5,380 nt of DNA, taken from positions 1-5,380 of the forward strand of contig DAOUEM010000613.1 of assembly GCA_034430555.1 (NCBI GenBank), written 5' to 3'. The number at the start of each line of letters is the position of its first letter. Position 1 is the stretch's first letter. Below the pieces are notes generated by a model. That model saw only the letters and a program-made list of their open reading frames with translations. It had not been told where the DNA came from and did not search any database. Source of the DNA: DAOTXK01 sp034430555. Its GTDB lineage: Bacteria; Chloroflexota; Anaerolineae; Aggregatilineales; Ch27. The translations under genes and the position numbers were made by a program. Positions 1 through 5,179 of this stretch are shown here, in pieces.

Positions 1-186
1 GATACTCCAAAAGCCGTTGATCGATATGTCATCCATCGTACGGAACGAGGTGATCAGCGCCGCGAATACGGGCAGCAGCCACAACAACGTGAGCAGAGTC
101 AGCCCGGTGTACAAACCGGTCGTCCGCAAACGCCGTTGAAGGGTGCCCGCCCCGGTCACGCGCCGAGATTGAACCATGGTTGTCAT
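1..186 (-). CDS. MalG-type sugar ABC transporter permease, N-terminal part (cut by window edge)
   Basis: Sixty-two codons run off the left end of the window without a stop. The protein starts MTTMVQSRRVTG, has a basic stretch (R19, R20, R22), then one membrane segment at about residues 25-45, followed by the phrase SFRTMDDI, which is typical just after the first helix of MalG-type (CUT1, binding-protein-dependent transport inner membrane component) permeases. The family would be about 270-300 residues, so roughly four fifths is missing, including the EAA loop. It would pair with the MalF-type permease to form the membrane channel for a sugar. The start at 186 is supported by AGGAG (198-194) with a 7-base spacer; a second ATG at 177 is possible. 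The gap to the preceding permease stop is 10 bases and the Shine-Dalgarno overlaps that stop codon, which suggests translational coupling. The substrate is unknown. Confidence 0.87.
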   Translation of the reverse strand, partial: MTTMVQSRRVTGAGTLQRRLRTTGLYTGLTLLTLLWLLPVFAALITSFRTMDDISINGFWSI

Positions 187-196
187 CGTCGCTCTC

Positions 197-1612
197 CTAG
201 TACTCCAGCTCGTCCCGGATGACCCGCGACAGGTAGAAGCCAATAAACACCAGGCTGATGCCGAACAGAACCACGGCGATCGCAGCCCCATACCCCATCT
301 CGTAGTTGTTAAAGGCTTCCATATACATGAGGTTGGCGAGCACTTCCGTGCCCGTATTGCCTCTCGTCATGATCTGCACCAGGTCGAAGGAACGCAGCGA
401 ATCGATGATCGAGATCACGATGACGATGGAGGTCACCGGCGCCAGCAGCGGGAAGACCACCTTGCGGAACAGTTGCCAGCGGTTGGAGCCATCCACGATG
501 GCCGCCTCCACCAGCGTCGGGTCGATGTTCTTCAGCCCGGCCAGGTAGAGCACCATCACGTAGCCCACCTGCCGCCAGACCGCCGCGATGATGATCGCCC
601 AGATGGCCAGCTCCTGGTCCGCGAGCCAGCCCGGCGTATCAACCACCCCCAATCCACGCAGTAAGGAGTTGATCAGGCCCAGGCGTGGGTTATAAATCCA
701 GGACCACACCAGGCCGATCACCGGGAAGGAAAGTACCAGCGGCCCGTAAAAGCTGATCTTGTACCAGCGGCCGCCGGCCATATCGTTGTTGAAGATAAGG
801 GCCAGCCCCAGGCCGAGCGTGGTCGGCACGGTGATGAACACGACCAGCCAGCGGGCATTGTTGGTCAGTGCCACCCGGAAATCGTTGTTCATGCCGCGCG
901 CGGCAAACTGGCCGAAGCCAAACAGCCGCTCATAATTATACAGCTCGTTAAAGGCGGGCTGCGTCACCCCGTCCCAGTTGGTCACGCTGAGATAAAAGGT
1001 GTATATCGTCGGCCCGATGATCCACACCAGGTACAGCACCAGCGGCACCAGCAAAAACAGGTACGGCACGGCCTGGCGCGGGAGCGCCGGCAAGAATGAG
1101 CCGAGCGTGCGAGTCCGGGTTTGCGAGCGCTCAAACAAGCCGGTCTGTGTCAGGGCCAACTGGCCGACCAGGGCCAGCGCGCCGAACAGCACTACCCAGA
1201 AGCCGAAACCGGCCCCGTTTTTGTGGACCGGCGTCTCCGCACTGTCCGTGATCGCGACGACGAAATAGATCAGCGCCAGCACGCCGGCCCCTGCCGTCAG
1301 CCGGGAGACCAGGCGGCCCCGGTCGATGTTGGCCACACCCCACAGGGACAACCCCAGGGCCAGCAGCGCCGTGATGGGCACCAGGATAATGAGATCCGTC
1401 TCGTAAGTGAAAAAGTCCGGGAGCGGCCCGACCAGCGCGTCGGACATCATGCGCGCGCCGTTGCCTTGCAACTGGCTGCCCACCCAGGGCATAAAAATGA
1501 AAGCGAACAGCATCAGCACGGCGCAGACCAGGCCAAACATATTGATGCTGGAGAGATCGGCGTATCGATCTAGGGGTTGATGTTTTTCTTGAGTTTGTGT
1601 GATCGCTGCCAT
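197..1612 (-). CDS. MalF-type sugar ABC transporter permease with a four-helix N-terminal extension
   Basis: This is a 471-residue integral membrane permease of the CUT1 family, forming half of the translocation channel with the MalG-type partner downstream. The C-terminal two thirds is a standard MalF-type core with membrane segments near 183-205, 252-273, 288-307, 335-358, 391-403 and 443-463. The cytoplasmic EAA loop that docks on the ATPase is at 369-391 (EAAIVDGSNRWQLFRKVVFP), with the conserved glycine at 375. Before the core lie about 165 extra residues with four more predicted helices (about 25-45, 73-93, 104-122, 136-154), whereas common members have about 290-320 residues and six helices. 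An in-frame ATG lies further upstream at 1681, but the start at 1612 is preferred because AGGAGG (1627-1622) sits 9 bases before it. It follows the binding-protein gene by 124 bases containing a hairpin. The sugar is not identifiable. Confidence 0.93.
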   Translation of the reverse strand: MAAITQTQEKHQPLDRYADLSSINMFGLVCAVLMLFAFIFMPWVGSQLQGNGARMMSDALVGPLPDFFTYETDLIILVPITALLALGLSLWGVANIDRGRLVSRLTAGAGVLALIYFVVAITDSAETPVHKNGAGFGFWVVLFGALALVGQLALTQTGLFERSQTRTRTLGSFLPALPRQAVPYLFLLVPLVLYLVWIIGPTIYTFYLSVTNWDGVTQPAFNELYNYERLFGFGQFAARGMNNDFRVALTNNARWLVVFITVPTTLGLGLALIFNNDMAGGRWYKISFYGPLVLSFPVIGLVWSWIYNPRLGLINSLLRGLGVVDTPGWLADQELAIWAIIIAAVWRQVGYVMVLYLAGLKNIDPTLVEAAIVDGSNRWQLFRKVVFPLLAPVTSIVIVISIIDSLRSFDLVQIMTRGNTGTEVLANLMYMEAFNNYEMGYGAAIAVVLFGISLVFIGFYLSRVIRDELEY

Positions 1613-1621
1613 AGGATCCTT

Positions 1622-1627
1622 CCTCCT
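1622..1627 (-). promoter_or_regulatory. Shine-Dalgarno that fixes the MalF-type permease start
   Basis: A perfect AGGAGG lies 9 bases before the ATG at 1612. It selects this start over the longer in-frame ATGs at 1681 and 1645, whose extra residues are polar and arginine-rich and do not look like family sequence. Confidence 0.8.
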
Positions 1628-1680
1628 ACACTCGTTCGCTCGCATCGTTTGTCGTCGGAGGAGCGGGCGTTGAAGATACA

Positions 1681-1712
1681 CGCACGGCTGACCTTGGAGG
1701 GCCAGCCGTGCG
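1681..1712 (-). terminator. Intercistronic hairpin between binding-protein and permease genes
   Basis: Positions 1681-1690 (CGCACGGCTG) are perfectly complementary to 1703-1712 (CAGCCGTGCG), giving a 10-bp GC-rich stem around a 12-base loop. The loop itself can add three pairs (CCT 1692-1694 with AGG 1698-1700). It begins 24 bases after the binding-protein stop. In the direction of transcription it is followed by TGTATCTT, not a clean run of T, so it looks like a leaky terminator or a 3'-end stabiliser rather than a full stop. The same arrangement in other binding-protein operons (for example the REP elements between malE and malF of E. coli) yields more binding protein than permease; that role here is an inference. 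Confidence 0.75.
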
Positions 1713-1736
1713 AAAGTTATGCAAAAAAGCGGCAGC

Positions 1737-3011
1737 CTATTCCGCGGCAGCCTCTTCTTCAGCCAGGCGAATCCGCTCGGCTTCCAGGTCGTCGAGCATC
1801 GCCATCACATCGGCATTCATCGGATCTTCCGCGAAGGCCATAAACATATCCATACCGGCGTCGGCCATGGGCGGGGTGGTATCGCGGTCGTAGAACTGCA
1901 CGATCAGGTCGGCGGTGCCCAGCATTGCCAGGCCTTGCTGCTGGAAGCGGCTGGCCGAAGAGATGTCGACGTCGGTGTTGGTGGGCAGGCGTCCCATTTC
2001 TTCGAAAGCCAACTGCTGTACCTCTGCCGAACCGAAGAACTCGAGCAGGTCGCGCGCGCCTTCGGGGTTGCGGGCATTGGCGGCGATAAAGTAGCCGTCG
2101 GTCGGGGCATCTTCGCCAATCGGAACCATCGGATCGATGATCGGGAACTGGAAGAAGTCAAGGTCGTCTTCCAACTCATCCGGGAAGGAATCACGCACGA
2201 AGTCGCCGATGAGGTACATGGCGGCGTCACCCTGGATCATGAAGTCCAGCGCTTCCTGCCAGGTGTAAGCGGCAGCGTCTTCCACGAAGCAGTCGTGCTC
2301 GAACAACTCACGCCAGGCGTCAAATACAGCCACCACGCGCTCATCGGTGTAGGATTCCTTGAGCAGCATGAGGTCTAGGTGGAACTGCGGGCCGTTGAGA
2401 CGCATATTGAGGTAGTCAAACCAACCGGCCCAGGTCCAGCGATACCGGGTACCGATGGTAATCGGGGCTAAGCCGGCGTCAGACAACACATCACAGGCAT
2501 TCAGCAGGTCGTCCCAGGTTTCCGGGGCCGATTCGATGCCGGCACTCTCAAACAGAGATGGGCGGTAGTAAATGCCCCACCAGTAGTAGCTGGTCGGCAG
2601 GAAGTAGTATTCGCCGTCCACCTGGGACATTGCGGCGAAACCGGGCGGGTAGCTATCCACGTAGCCGGCCTCTTCCCACATATCGGTGATCGGGGCTATC
2701 AGGCCGCGGTCGATAAAGAAGCGAGCGCGGTTGCCGGCGAACCAGGTCAGCAGGTCCGGGGCAGGCTCGGCCGTCAGGTAAGCACGAATAGCTTGCTTGA
2801 AGTCCTCGTGGGCAATGATCGAGTGCAGCACCGGCTGATCCGGATGCTGTTCGTTCCACATCCCGACCACCAATTCGTCGAAAGCGCGCGGCGCCGGATC
2901 GCCATTGTACGAGTTGTACATGATCGGGCCGCCCTGGGCCAACACAGGCAGCGCCGCACTCAGCGCCATTACCACGACCAGCAGCAGGGACAGCTTAACG
3001 AAGCGATTCAT
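1737..3011 (-). CDS. Secreted sugar-binding protein of an ABC transporter (family 1 solute-binding protein)
   Basis: The 424-residue product is the extracytoplasmic sugar-capture subunit, related to the UgpB/MalE-like family 1 binding proteins. Residues 1-25 form a Sec signal peptide: MNRFVK, a hydrophobic core LSLLLVVVMALSAAL, and a VLA-Q cleavage site at 25/26. There is no lipobox cysteine. Family features are DLLTWFAGNR (86-95), the aromatic block YYWWGIYYRPSLFESAGIE (142-160) followed by PETWDDLL, the tryptophans W192, W194 and W197 that may stack on a sugar ring, LNMRLNGPQFHLDLM (201-215) and GDAAMYLIGDFV (261-272). Length is normal. C173 and C241 are the only cysteines and could form a disulfide. 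The C-terminus is acidic (LAEEEAAAE). The start at 3011 is chosen over the in-frame ATG at 3044 because of AAGGAG at 3026-3021 and because it opens directly into the signal peptide. It is the first gene of the transporter operon, with the permeases after it. The ligand is unknown. Confidence 0.94.
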   Translation of the reverse strand: MNRFVKLSLLLVVVMALSAALPVLAQGGPIMYNSYNGDPAPRAFDELVVGMWNEQHPDQPVLHSIIAHEDFKQAIRAYLTAEPAPDLLTWFAGNRARFFIDRGLIAPITDMWEEAGYVDSYPPGFAAMSQVDGEYYFLPTSYYWWGIYYRPSLFESAGIESAPETWDDLLNACDVLSDAGLAPITIGTRYRWTWAGWFDYLNMRLNGPQFHLDLMLLKESYTDERVVAVFDAWRELFEHDCFVEDAAAYTWQEALDFMIQGDAAMYLIGDFVRDSFPDELEDDLDFFQFPIIDPMVPIGEDAPTDGYFIAANARNPEGARDLLEFFGSAEVQQLAFEEMGRLPTNTDVDISSASRFQQQGLAMLGTADLIVQFYDRDTTPPMADAGMDMFMAFAEDPMNADVMAMLDDLEAERIRLAEEEAAAE

Positions 3012-3020
3012 AGATTTCTT

Positions 3021-3026
3021 CTCCTT
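3021..3026 (-). promoter_or_regulatory. Shine-Dalgarno that fixes the binding-protein start
   Basis: AAGGAG lies 9 bases before the ATG at 3011. The longer frame from 3044 would put MARLSKKEKKS before the signal peptide and would place this ribosome site inside the coding sequence. Confidence 0.8.
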
Positions 3027-3071
3027 CTTGCTTAATCTTGCCAACTACGCGGTTAATGTAGGGGTTTGTGA

Positions 3072-3095
3072 CTGGGTTCCTTTCTCCCGAACCAG
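3072..3095 (-). other. Second RNA hairpin in the operon leader
   Basis: In the leftward transcript CTGGTTC (3095-3089) can pair with GAACC-C-AG (3079-3072, one bulged C) around the loop GGGAGAAAG. It follows the hairpin at 3111-3140 after about 15 bases. The stem is short, so the structure is only moderately supported. Confidence 0.35.
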
Positions 3096-3110
3096 CACCT
3101 CCTTACACTC

Positions 3111-3140
3111 GCCGGCCAGGCAACATCACACCTGACCGGC
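3111..3140 (-). other. RNA hairpin in the operon leader
   Basis: Positions 3111-3120 (GCCGGCCAGG) pair with 3131-3140 (CCTGACCGGC) across a 10-base loop. The one mismatch in DNA, C3116 against A3135, becomes a G-U pair in the leftward transcript, so the stem is complete (10 pairs) only in the RNA of the transporter operon. No T-run follows, so it is not a standard terminator. It lies immediately before the orphan AAGGAGG in the leader. Confidence 0.5.
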
Positions 3141-3387
3141 ATGGCCAGCGAACGAAAATAAATCACCGGGCAATATGGAGACAGGGCGTGATGCCGCCGC
3201 ACCACGGGCAAACTGCCAGTAGGGGGATTGCCAGAAGTACTTAGGGATCATCAATAAGCTCACTTCAGGCCGGTCCTAAACACTTTTCTCAACTGAGGGA
3301 TAAGGGTTCTCGTGCGCGCCGTCTTGACGAAAGGTGGGATGCAGTAAACGCGCCTGCATGTTAATTTATCAAGTGGAAAAACTAATC

Positions 3388-3397
3388 AATGATCATT
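3388..3397. promoter_or_regulatory. 10-bp palindrome over the -10 and start region of the transporter promoter
   Basis: AATGATCATT is a perfect palindrome that covers half of the -10 box and reaches the expected transcription start. A repressor bound here would block initiation. It lacks the central CG of a typical LacI-family site, so it may be another protein's site or chance in AT-rich DNA. Confidence 0.25.
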
Positions 3398-3422
3398 ATA
3401 CCCAACACCCTTTGTATGTCAA
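3395..3422 (-). promoter_or_regulatory. Strong sigma-70-type promoter of the transporter operon
   Basis: Read leftward, a perfect TTGACA (3422-3417) is followed after 16 bases by a perfect TATAAT (3400-3395). Both boxes match consensus exactly. Transcription would start near 3388, facing the binding-protein gene. Such a strong core promoter usually needs a repressor, which fits the LacI-family gene next to it. The palindrome at 3470-3485 is centred about 90 bases upstream of this start. Confidence 0.8.
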
Positions 3423-3440
3423 GCACAAAGCCGCCCCGCT

Positions 3441-3447
3441 TGTAGAC
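3441..3447. promoter_or_regulatory. Possible operator half-site upstream of the transporter -35
   Basis: TGTAGAC repeats seven bases of the right arm of the palindrome at 3470-3485. The matching left arm is absent (the neighbouring bases are CGCCCCGC). It sits about 20 bases upstream of the transporter -35 box, where a weakly bound second dimer could affect that promoter. Confidence 0.3.
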
Positions 3448-3469
3448 TATCATCCCTGGACTTTTTCAT

Positions 3470-3485
3470 GTCTACACGTGTAGAC
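3470..3485. promoter_or_regulatory. LacI-family operator, perfect 16-bp palindrome
   Basis: GTCTACACGTGTAGAC is a perfect inverted repeat with a central CG step, the usual geometry for LacI/GalR-family operators, whose hinge-helix leucines open the minor groove at the central CG. It lies between the divergent promoters and covers the probable -35 of the regulator gene, so autorepression is expected. It is well upstream of the transporter promoter, so control there would need the half-site at 3441-3447, looping or interference. Binding by the neighbouring regulator is an inference from position and symmetry. Confidence 0.75.
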
Positions 3486-3509
3486 GCACCTGTATAAACA
3501 GTGTAGAAT
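3471..3509 (+). promoter_or_regulatory. Promoter of the LacI-type regulator gene
   Basis: Two overlapping readings are possible. One is TCTACA (3471-3476), 16 bases, TATAAA (3493-3498). The other is TAGACG (3481-3486), 17 bases, TAGAAT (3504-3509). Each has four of six -35 matches and five of six -10 matches. In both cases the -35 lies inside the palindrome at 3470-3485. Transcription would start about 45-55 bases before the ATG at 3560. Confidence 0.5.
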
Positions 3510-3559
3510 GGAAGTAGTAAACTGTCAAGCATCTGTGTTTCTTTGAGGGGATTCGGGTT

Positions 3560-4630
3560 ATGAGCGCACCACACCAACCACCAACCACGCCGACCGGCAA
3601 ACCGGTGACTCAAGCCGACGTGGCCCGGCGCGCCGGAGTCTCCCGGGCCGTGGTCTCGTATGTGATCAACAATGGGCCGCGCGCCGTCTCGCCGGAGGCC
3701 CGGCAGCGCGTGCTGGAAGCCATCGCCGCGCTCGGCTACCGGCCCAATAAGTTCGCCCAGGGTCTCAAGTTCAGCGGCACGGAGCAGGCCAGGGGCCGCT
3801 TCGGCATCATCCTGGGCGGTACCACCGATACGCTGCTGCGCCCCTATTACAGCGCCGTCCTGGCCAGCCTGTACCAGGAGACTCACCGCCGCCAGGGGCA
3901 AATCCGCTTCGTGACCTTCCTGGACGAACTGAAGGACCCGGTGTTTTTTAACAAAAACGTGCACGCCGAGGAGATCGCCGGCCTGATCCTGGTGGCCGGG
4001 GAGGCCCTGCTGCGCGATCCGCAGTGGCCGGACATACTGCCCCGTATTCGCGAGCGCATCGCCAACGGCGTCTCGCTGGAACGCCCGGTAGGCGGCTTCC
4101 CCACCGTGCGCTTCGACCGCATCCTGGCCGCCCGCAAAGCCGTCAGCCACCTGGTGGCGCTGGGCCACACCCGGATTGCCCTGGTGGGTTATCCTGACGA
4201 CCGCCTGATCGGCTACCGGCAGGTGCTGCTGGAGCACGGCTTGCCGGAATGGGAGCTTGTCGACCATCCCGGCCTGAACCATACGCCCGAGCGCGGCTAC
4301 AACATGGCGCAGCAGTTGATGCAGCGGTCGCAGCGGCCCTCAGCCCTGTTTGCCACCAGCGACGAGGTAGCCATTGGCGCCCTGGCCGCCCTGCAGGACC
4401 TGGGACTTCATGTCCCGGACGATGTCGCCCTGGCCTCGATCGACGACATCTCGCTGGCCAGCATGGTGCGCCCTGCCCTGACCACCGTGCGGGTGCCCGT
4501 GGAAAGTTTTGCCACCTACGCGCTGCGGATGCTGGAAACTTACGAGCAGTATCCCGACAGCGAACCGGCTTCGGTGCTGCTTGACACCAAACTGATCATC
4601 CGCGACTCGTGCGGCGCCAGACGCCGGTAG
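3560..4630 (+). CDS. LacI/GalR-family transcriptional regulator
   Basis: This 356-residue protein has the full LacI-family plan. The N-terminal helix-turn-helix is at about 16-38 (VTQADVARRAGVSRAVVSYV), with R29 and A30 at the positions that in LacI (Y17, Q18) read the operator. The hinge helix YRPNKFAQGLK (60-70) keeps the alanine A66 and the minor-groove leucine L69. The periplasmic-binding-like sugar domain follows from about 80, with LGHTRIALVGYPDDRLIGYR (201-220), FATSDEVAIGAL (264-275) and LASIDDISLASMVRPALTTVRVP (291-313). A slightly long, proline-rich lead of about 15 residues precedes the HTH. The start at 3560 has GAGGGG at 3545-3550, 9 bases away. It is divergent from the sugar transporter operon and is its probable local regulator, responding to the transported sugar or a derivative. 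Whether it represses or also activates cannot be told. The next gene remnant converges on it, with only 4 bases between the stops. Confidence 0.95.
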   Translation: MSAPHQPPTTPTGKPVTQADVARRAGVSRAVVSYVINNGPRAVSPEARQRVLEAIAALGYRPNKFAQGLKFSGTEQARGRFGIILGGTTDTLLRPYYSAVLASLYQETHRRQGQIRFVTFLDELKDPVFFNKNVHAEEIAGLILVAGEALLRDPQWPDILPRIRERIANGVSLERPVGGFPTVRFDRILAARKAVSHLVALGHTRIALVGYPDDRLIGYRQVLLEHGLPEWELVDHPGLNHTPERGYNMAQQLMQRSQRPSALFATSDEVAIGALAALQDLGLHVPDDVALASIDDISLASMVRPALTTVRVPVESFATYALRMLETYEQYPDSEPASVLLDTKLIIRDSCGARRR

Positions 4631-4634
4631 ATGG

Positions 4635-4874
4635 TCAGACCTGCCGGGGAGTGAGGTTGGCAGCGACCGCTTTCGCCACGGCTGCCGCGCGGGTATTGAC
4701 CTCCAGCTTGGCGAAGATCGCTTTCAGGTGCCGTTTGACGGTATTGGTGGAGATGACCAGCGTCCGGGCGATGTCCTTGTTGGTCAAACCCTGGACCAGC
4801 AGCTCCAGCACCTGGCGCTCGCGGTCGGTGAGCTGCGGGGCAAACTGTCGACGTTGGACCAGGGCCGGCGCTTG
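4635..4874 (-). pseudogene. LuxR-family regulator, C-terminal HTH remnant without a start
   Basis: The frame is open for 79 residues between a TAA (4877-4875) and a TGA (4637-4635). It reads as a classic LuxR/GerE DNA-binding domain: LTDRERQVLELLVQGLTNKDIARTL (15-39), the recognition helix STNTVKRHLKAIFAKL (42-57) and NTRAAAVAKA (60-69). Full LuxR-type regulators have 200-900 residues, with a receiver, ligand or MalT-like ATPase part before this domain; all of that is missing. No ATG, or GTG/TTG with a ribosome site, precedes the domain: the first GTG is already inside it. The domain core is undamaged, so truncation may be fairly recent. It ends 4 bases from the regulator gene at 3560-4630, to which it is convergent. 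A single upstream frameshift is less likely, because upstream of the TAA the opposite strand looks coding instead. Confidence 0.8.
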
Positions 4875-4961
4875 TTATTGTACGTGATCGCGGGGATTGC
4901 GGTGGTGGCTGCAGTGCTGTTGGTGATCGTGCTGTTGCTGGCGCTGACACCTGGAGGGTAG
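4857..4961 (+). pseudogene. C-terminal membrane-segment remnant of an unknown protein
   Basis: On the plus strand the frame ending at the TAG 4959-4961 reads QGRRLLLYVIAGIAVVAAV followed by LLVIVLLLALTPGG: two arginines, about 25 strongly hydrophobic residues and a short tail, as in a C-terminal or tail-anchor helix. The frame stays open leftward to 4728, but that part is antisense to the LuxR-type HTH and does not look like real protein. The minus-strand reading of 4875-4961 gives only a His/Gln-rich string, which supports plus-strand coding. I cannot identify the parent protein. It could be a truncated gene or, less likely, a chance hydrophobic frame. Confidence 0.4.
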
Positions 4962-5179
4962 GGGAGGGCGATGAAGTAGCGCCGTTGAGGTCAAGAAAAC
5001 TCGCATCAAAAATATACTTTCGTGGCGAGTTTTGGTGAGCATAGGGTTGGAGGAGTGGTCTGCGAGGCTGCTAAGCAGAAGAAATCTCGTCACAAAAGTT
5101 ACAGTATCAATTGACAGTCTGACGTTTGCAAAGTGATGTCAGCAGGCAAATGAATAAGCGAATTATGTTGACTAGTTTG
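4962..5179. other. Intergenic stretch with AT-richer DNA, no gene seen
   Basis: Apart from the hairpin at 4996-5033 nothing codes here. At 4961-4979 a good ribosome site GGGGAGGG is followed by ATG AAG TAG, a two-codon frame that may be the stub of a lost gene. From about 4990 the base composition falls below that of the transporter region (line 5161-5220 has 21 G+C in 60). Confidence 0.5.
4996..5033. terminator. Hairpin ending in T-runs, possible bidirectional terminator
   Basis: AAAACTCGC (4996-5004) and GCGAGTTTT (5025-5033) form a perfect 9-bp inverted repeat around a 20-base AT-rich loop. The A4/T4 ends give a short T-run after the stem in both directions. It lies downstream of the minus-strand gene at 5180-5380 and upstream of the remnants, so it could terminate that gene. 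The loop is long and the T-run short, so termination would be moderate. A terminal repeat of a lost element is an alternative. Confidence 0.45.

Larger units (their letters stand above)
3012..3394 (-). promoter_or_regulatory. Long 5' leader of the transporter operon
   Basis: If transcription starts from the strong promoter at 3422-3395, the leader before the binding-protein ATG is about 375 bases. It holds no open reading frame that I can support; the longest frames here are shadows. Near its 3' end are two adjacent hairpins (3140-3111 and about 3095-3072) with an AAGGAGG in between (3104-3098) that has no usable start codon after it. A further small inverted repeat, ATGCAG (3339-3344) with CTGCAT (3354-3359), lies just downstream of the promoter. 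No known riboswitch class was recognised. A second, closer promoter is possible, but none with recognisable boxes was found. Confidence 0.5.

Noticed and set aside
176..664. Plus-strand frame of 162 residues opposite the MalF-type gene
   Set aside because: It is His/Asp/Arg-rich antisense of membrane-helix codons, with no domain and no credible ribosome site.
1719..2378. Plus-strand frame of 219 residues opposite the binding-protein gene
   Set aside because: The opposite strand encodes a full family-1 binding protein with a signal peptide; this frame is its shadow.
3119..3140. Leader hairpin as an intrinsic terminator
   Set aside because: No run of T follows the stem in the direction of transcription; AAGTGTAAGG-like sequence follows instead, with the ribosome-site motif AAGGAGG.
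3419..4282. Long minus-strand open frame of 287 residues opposite the LacI-type gene
   Set aside because: It is antisense to a clear LacI-family protein; the frame is open because of GC-rich codon structure, its content is low-complexity and it has no recognisable domain.
4540..4950. Minus-strand frame of 136 residues across the LuxR remnant
   Set aside because: It is out of frame with the HTH domain and reads as Pro/Ser/Arg-rich sequence; the true coding frame is the start-less one ending at 4635.
4875..5093. Minus-strand frame ending in a His/Gln-rich string
   Set aside because: The His/Gln-rich end is antisense of the hydrophobic plus-strand segment, and the rest crosses the hairpin and non-coding DNA.
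5111..5139. TTGACA at 5111-5116 as a plus-strand promoter
   Set aside because: The -10 position after 17 bases reads TGATGT, a poor match, and no gene follows in that direction.
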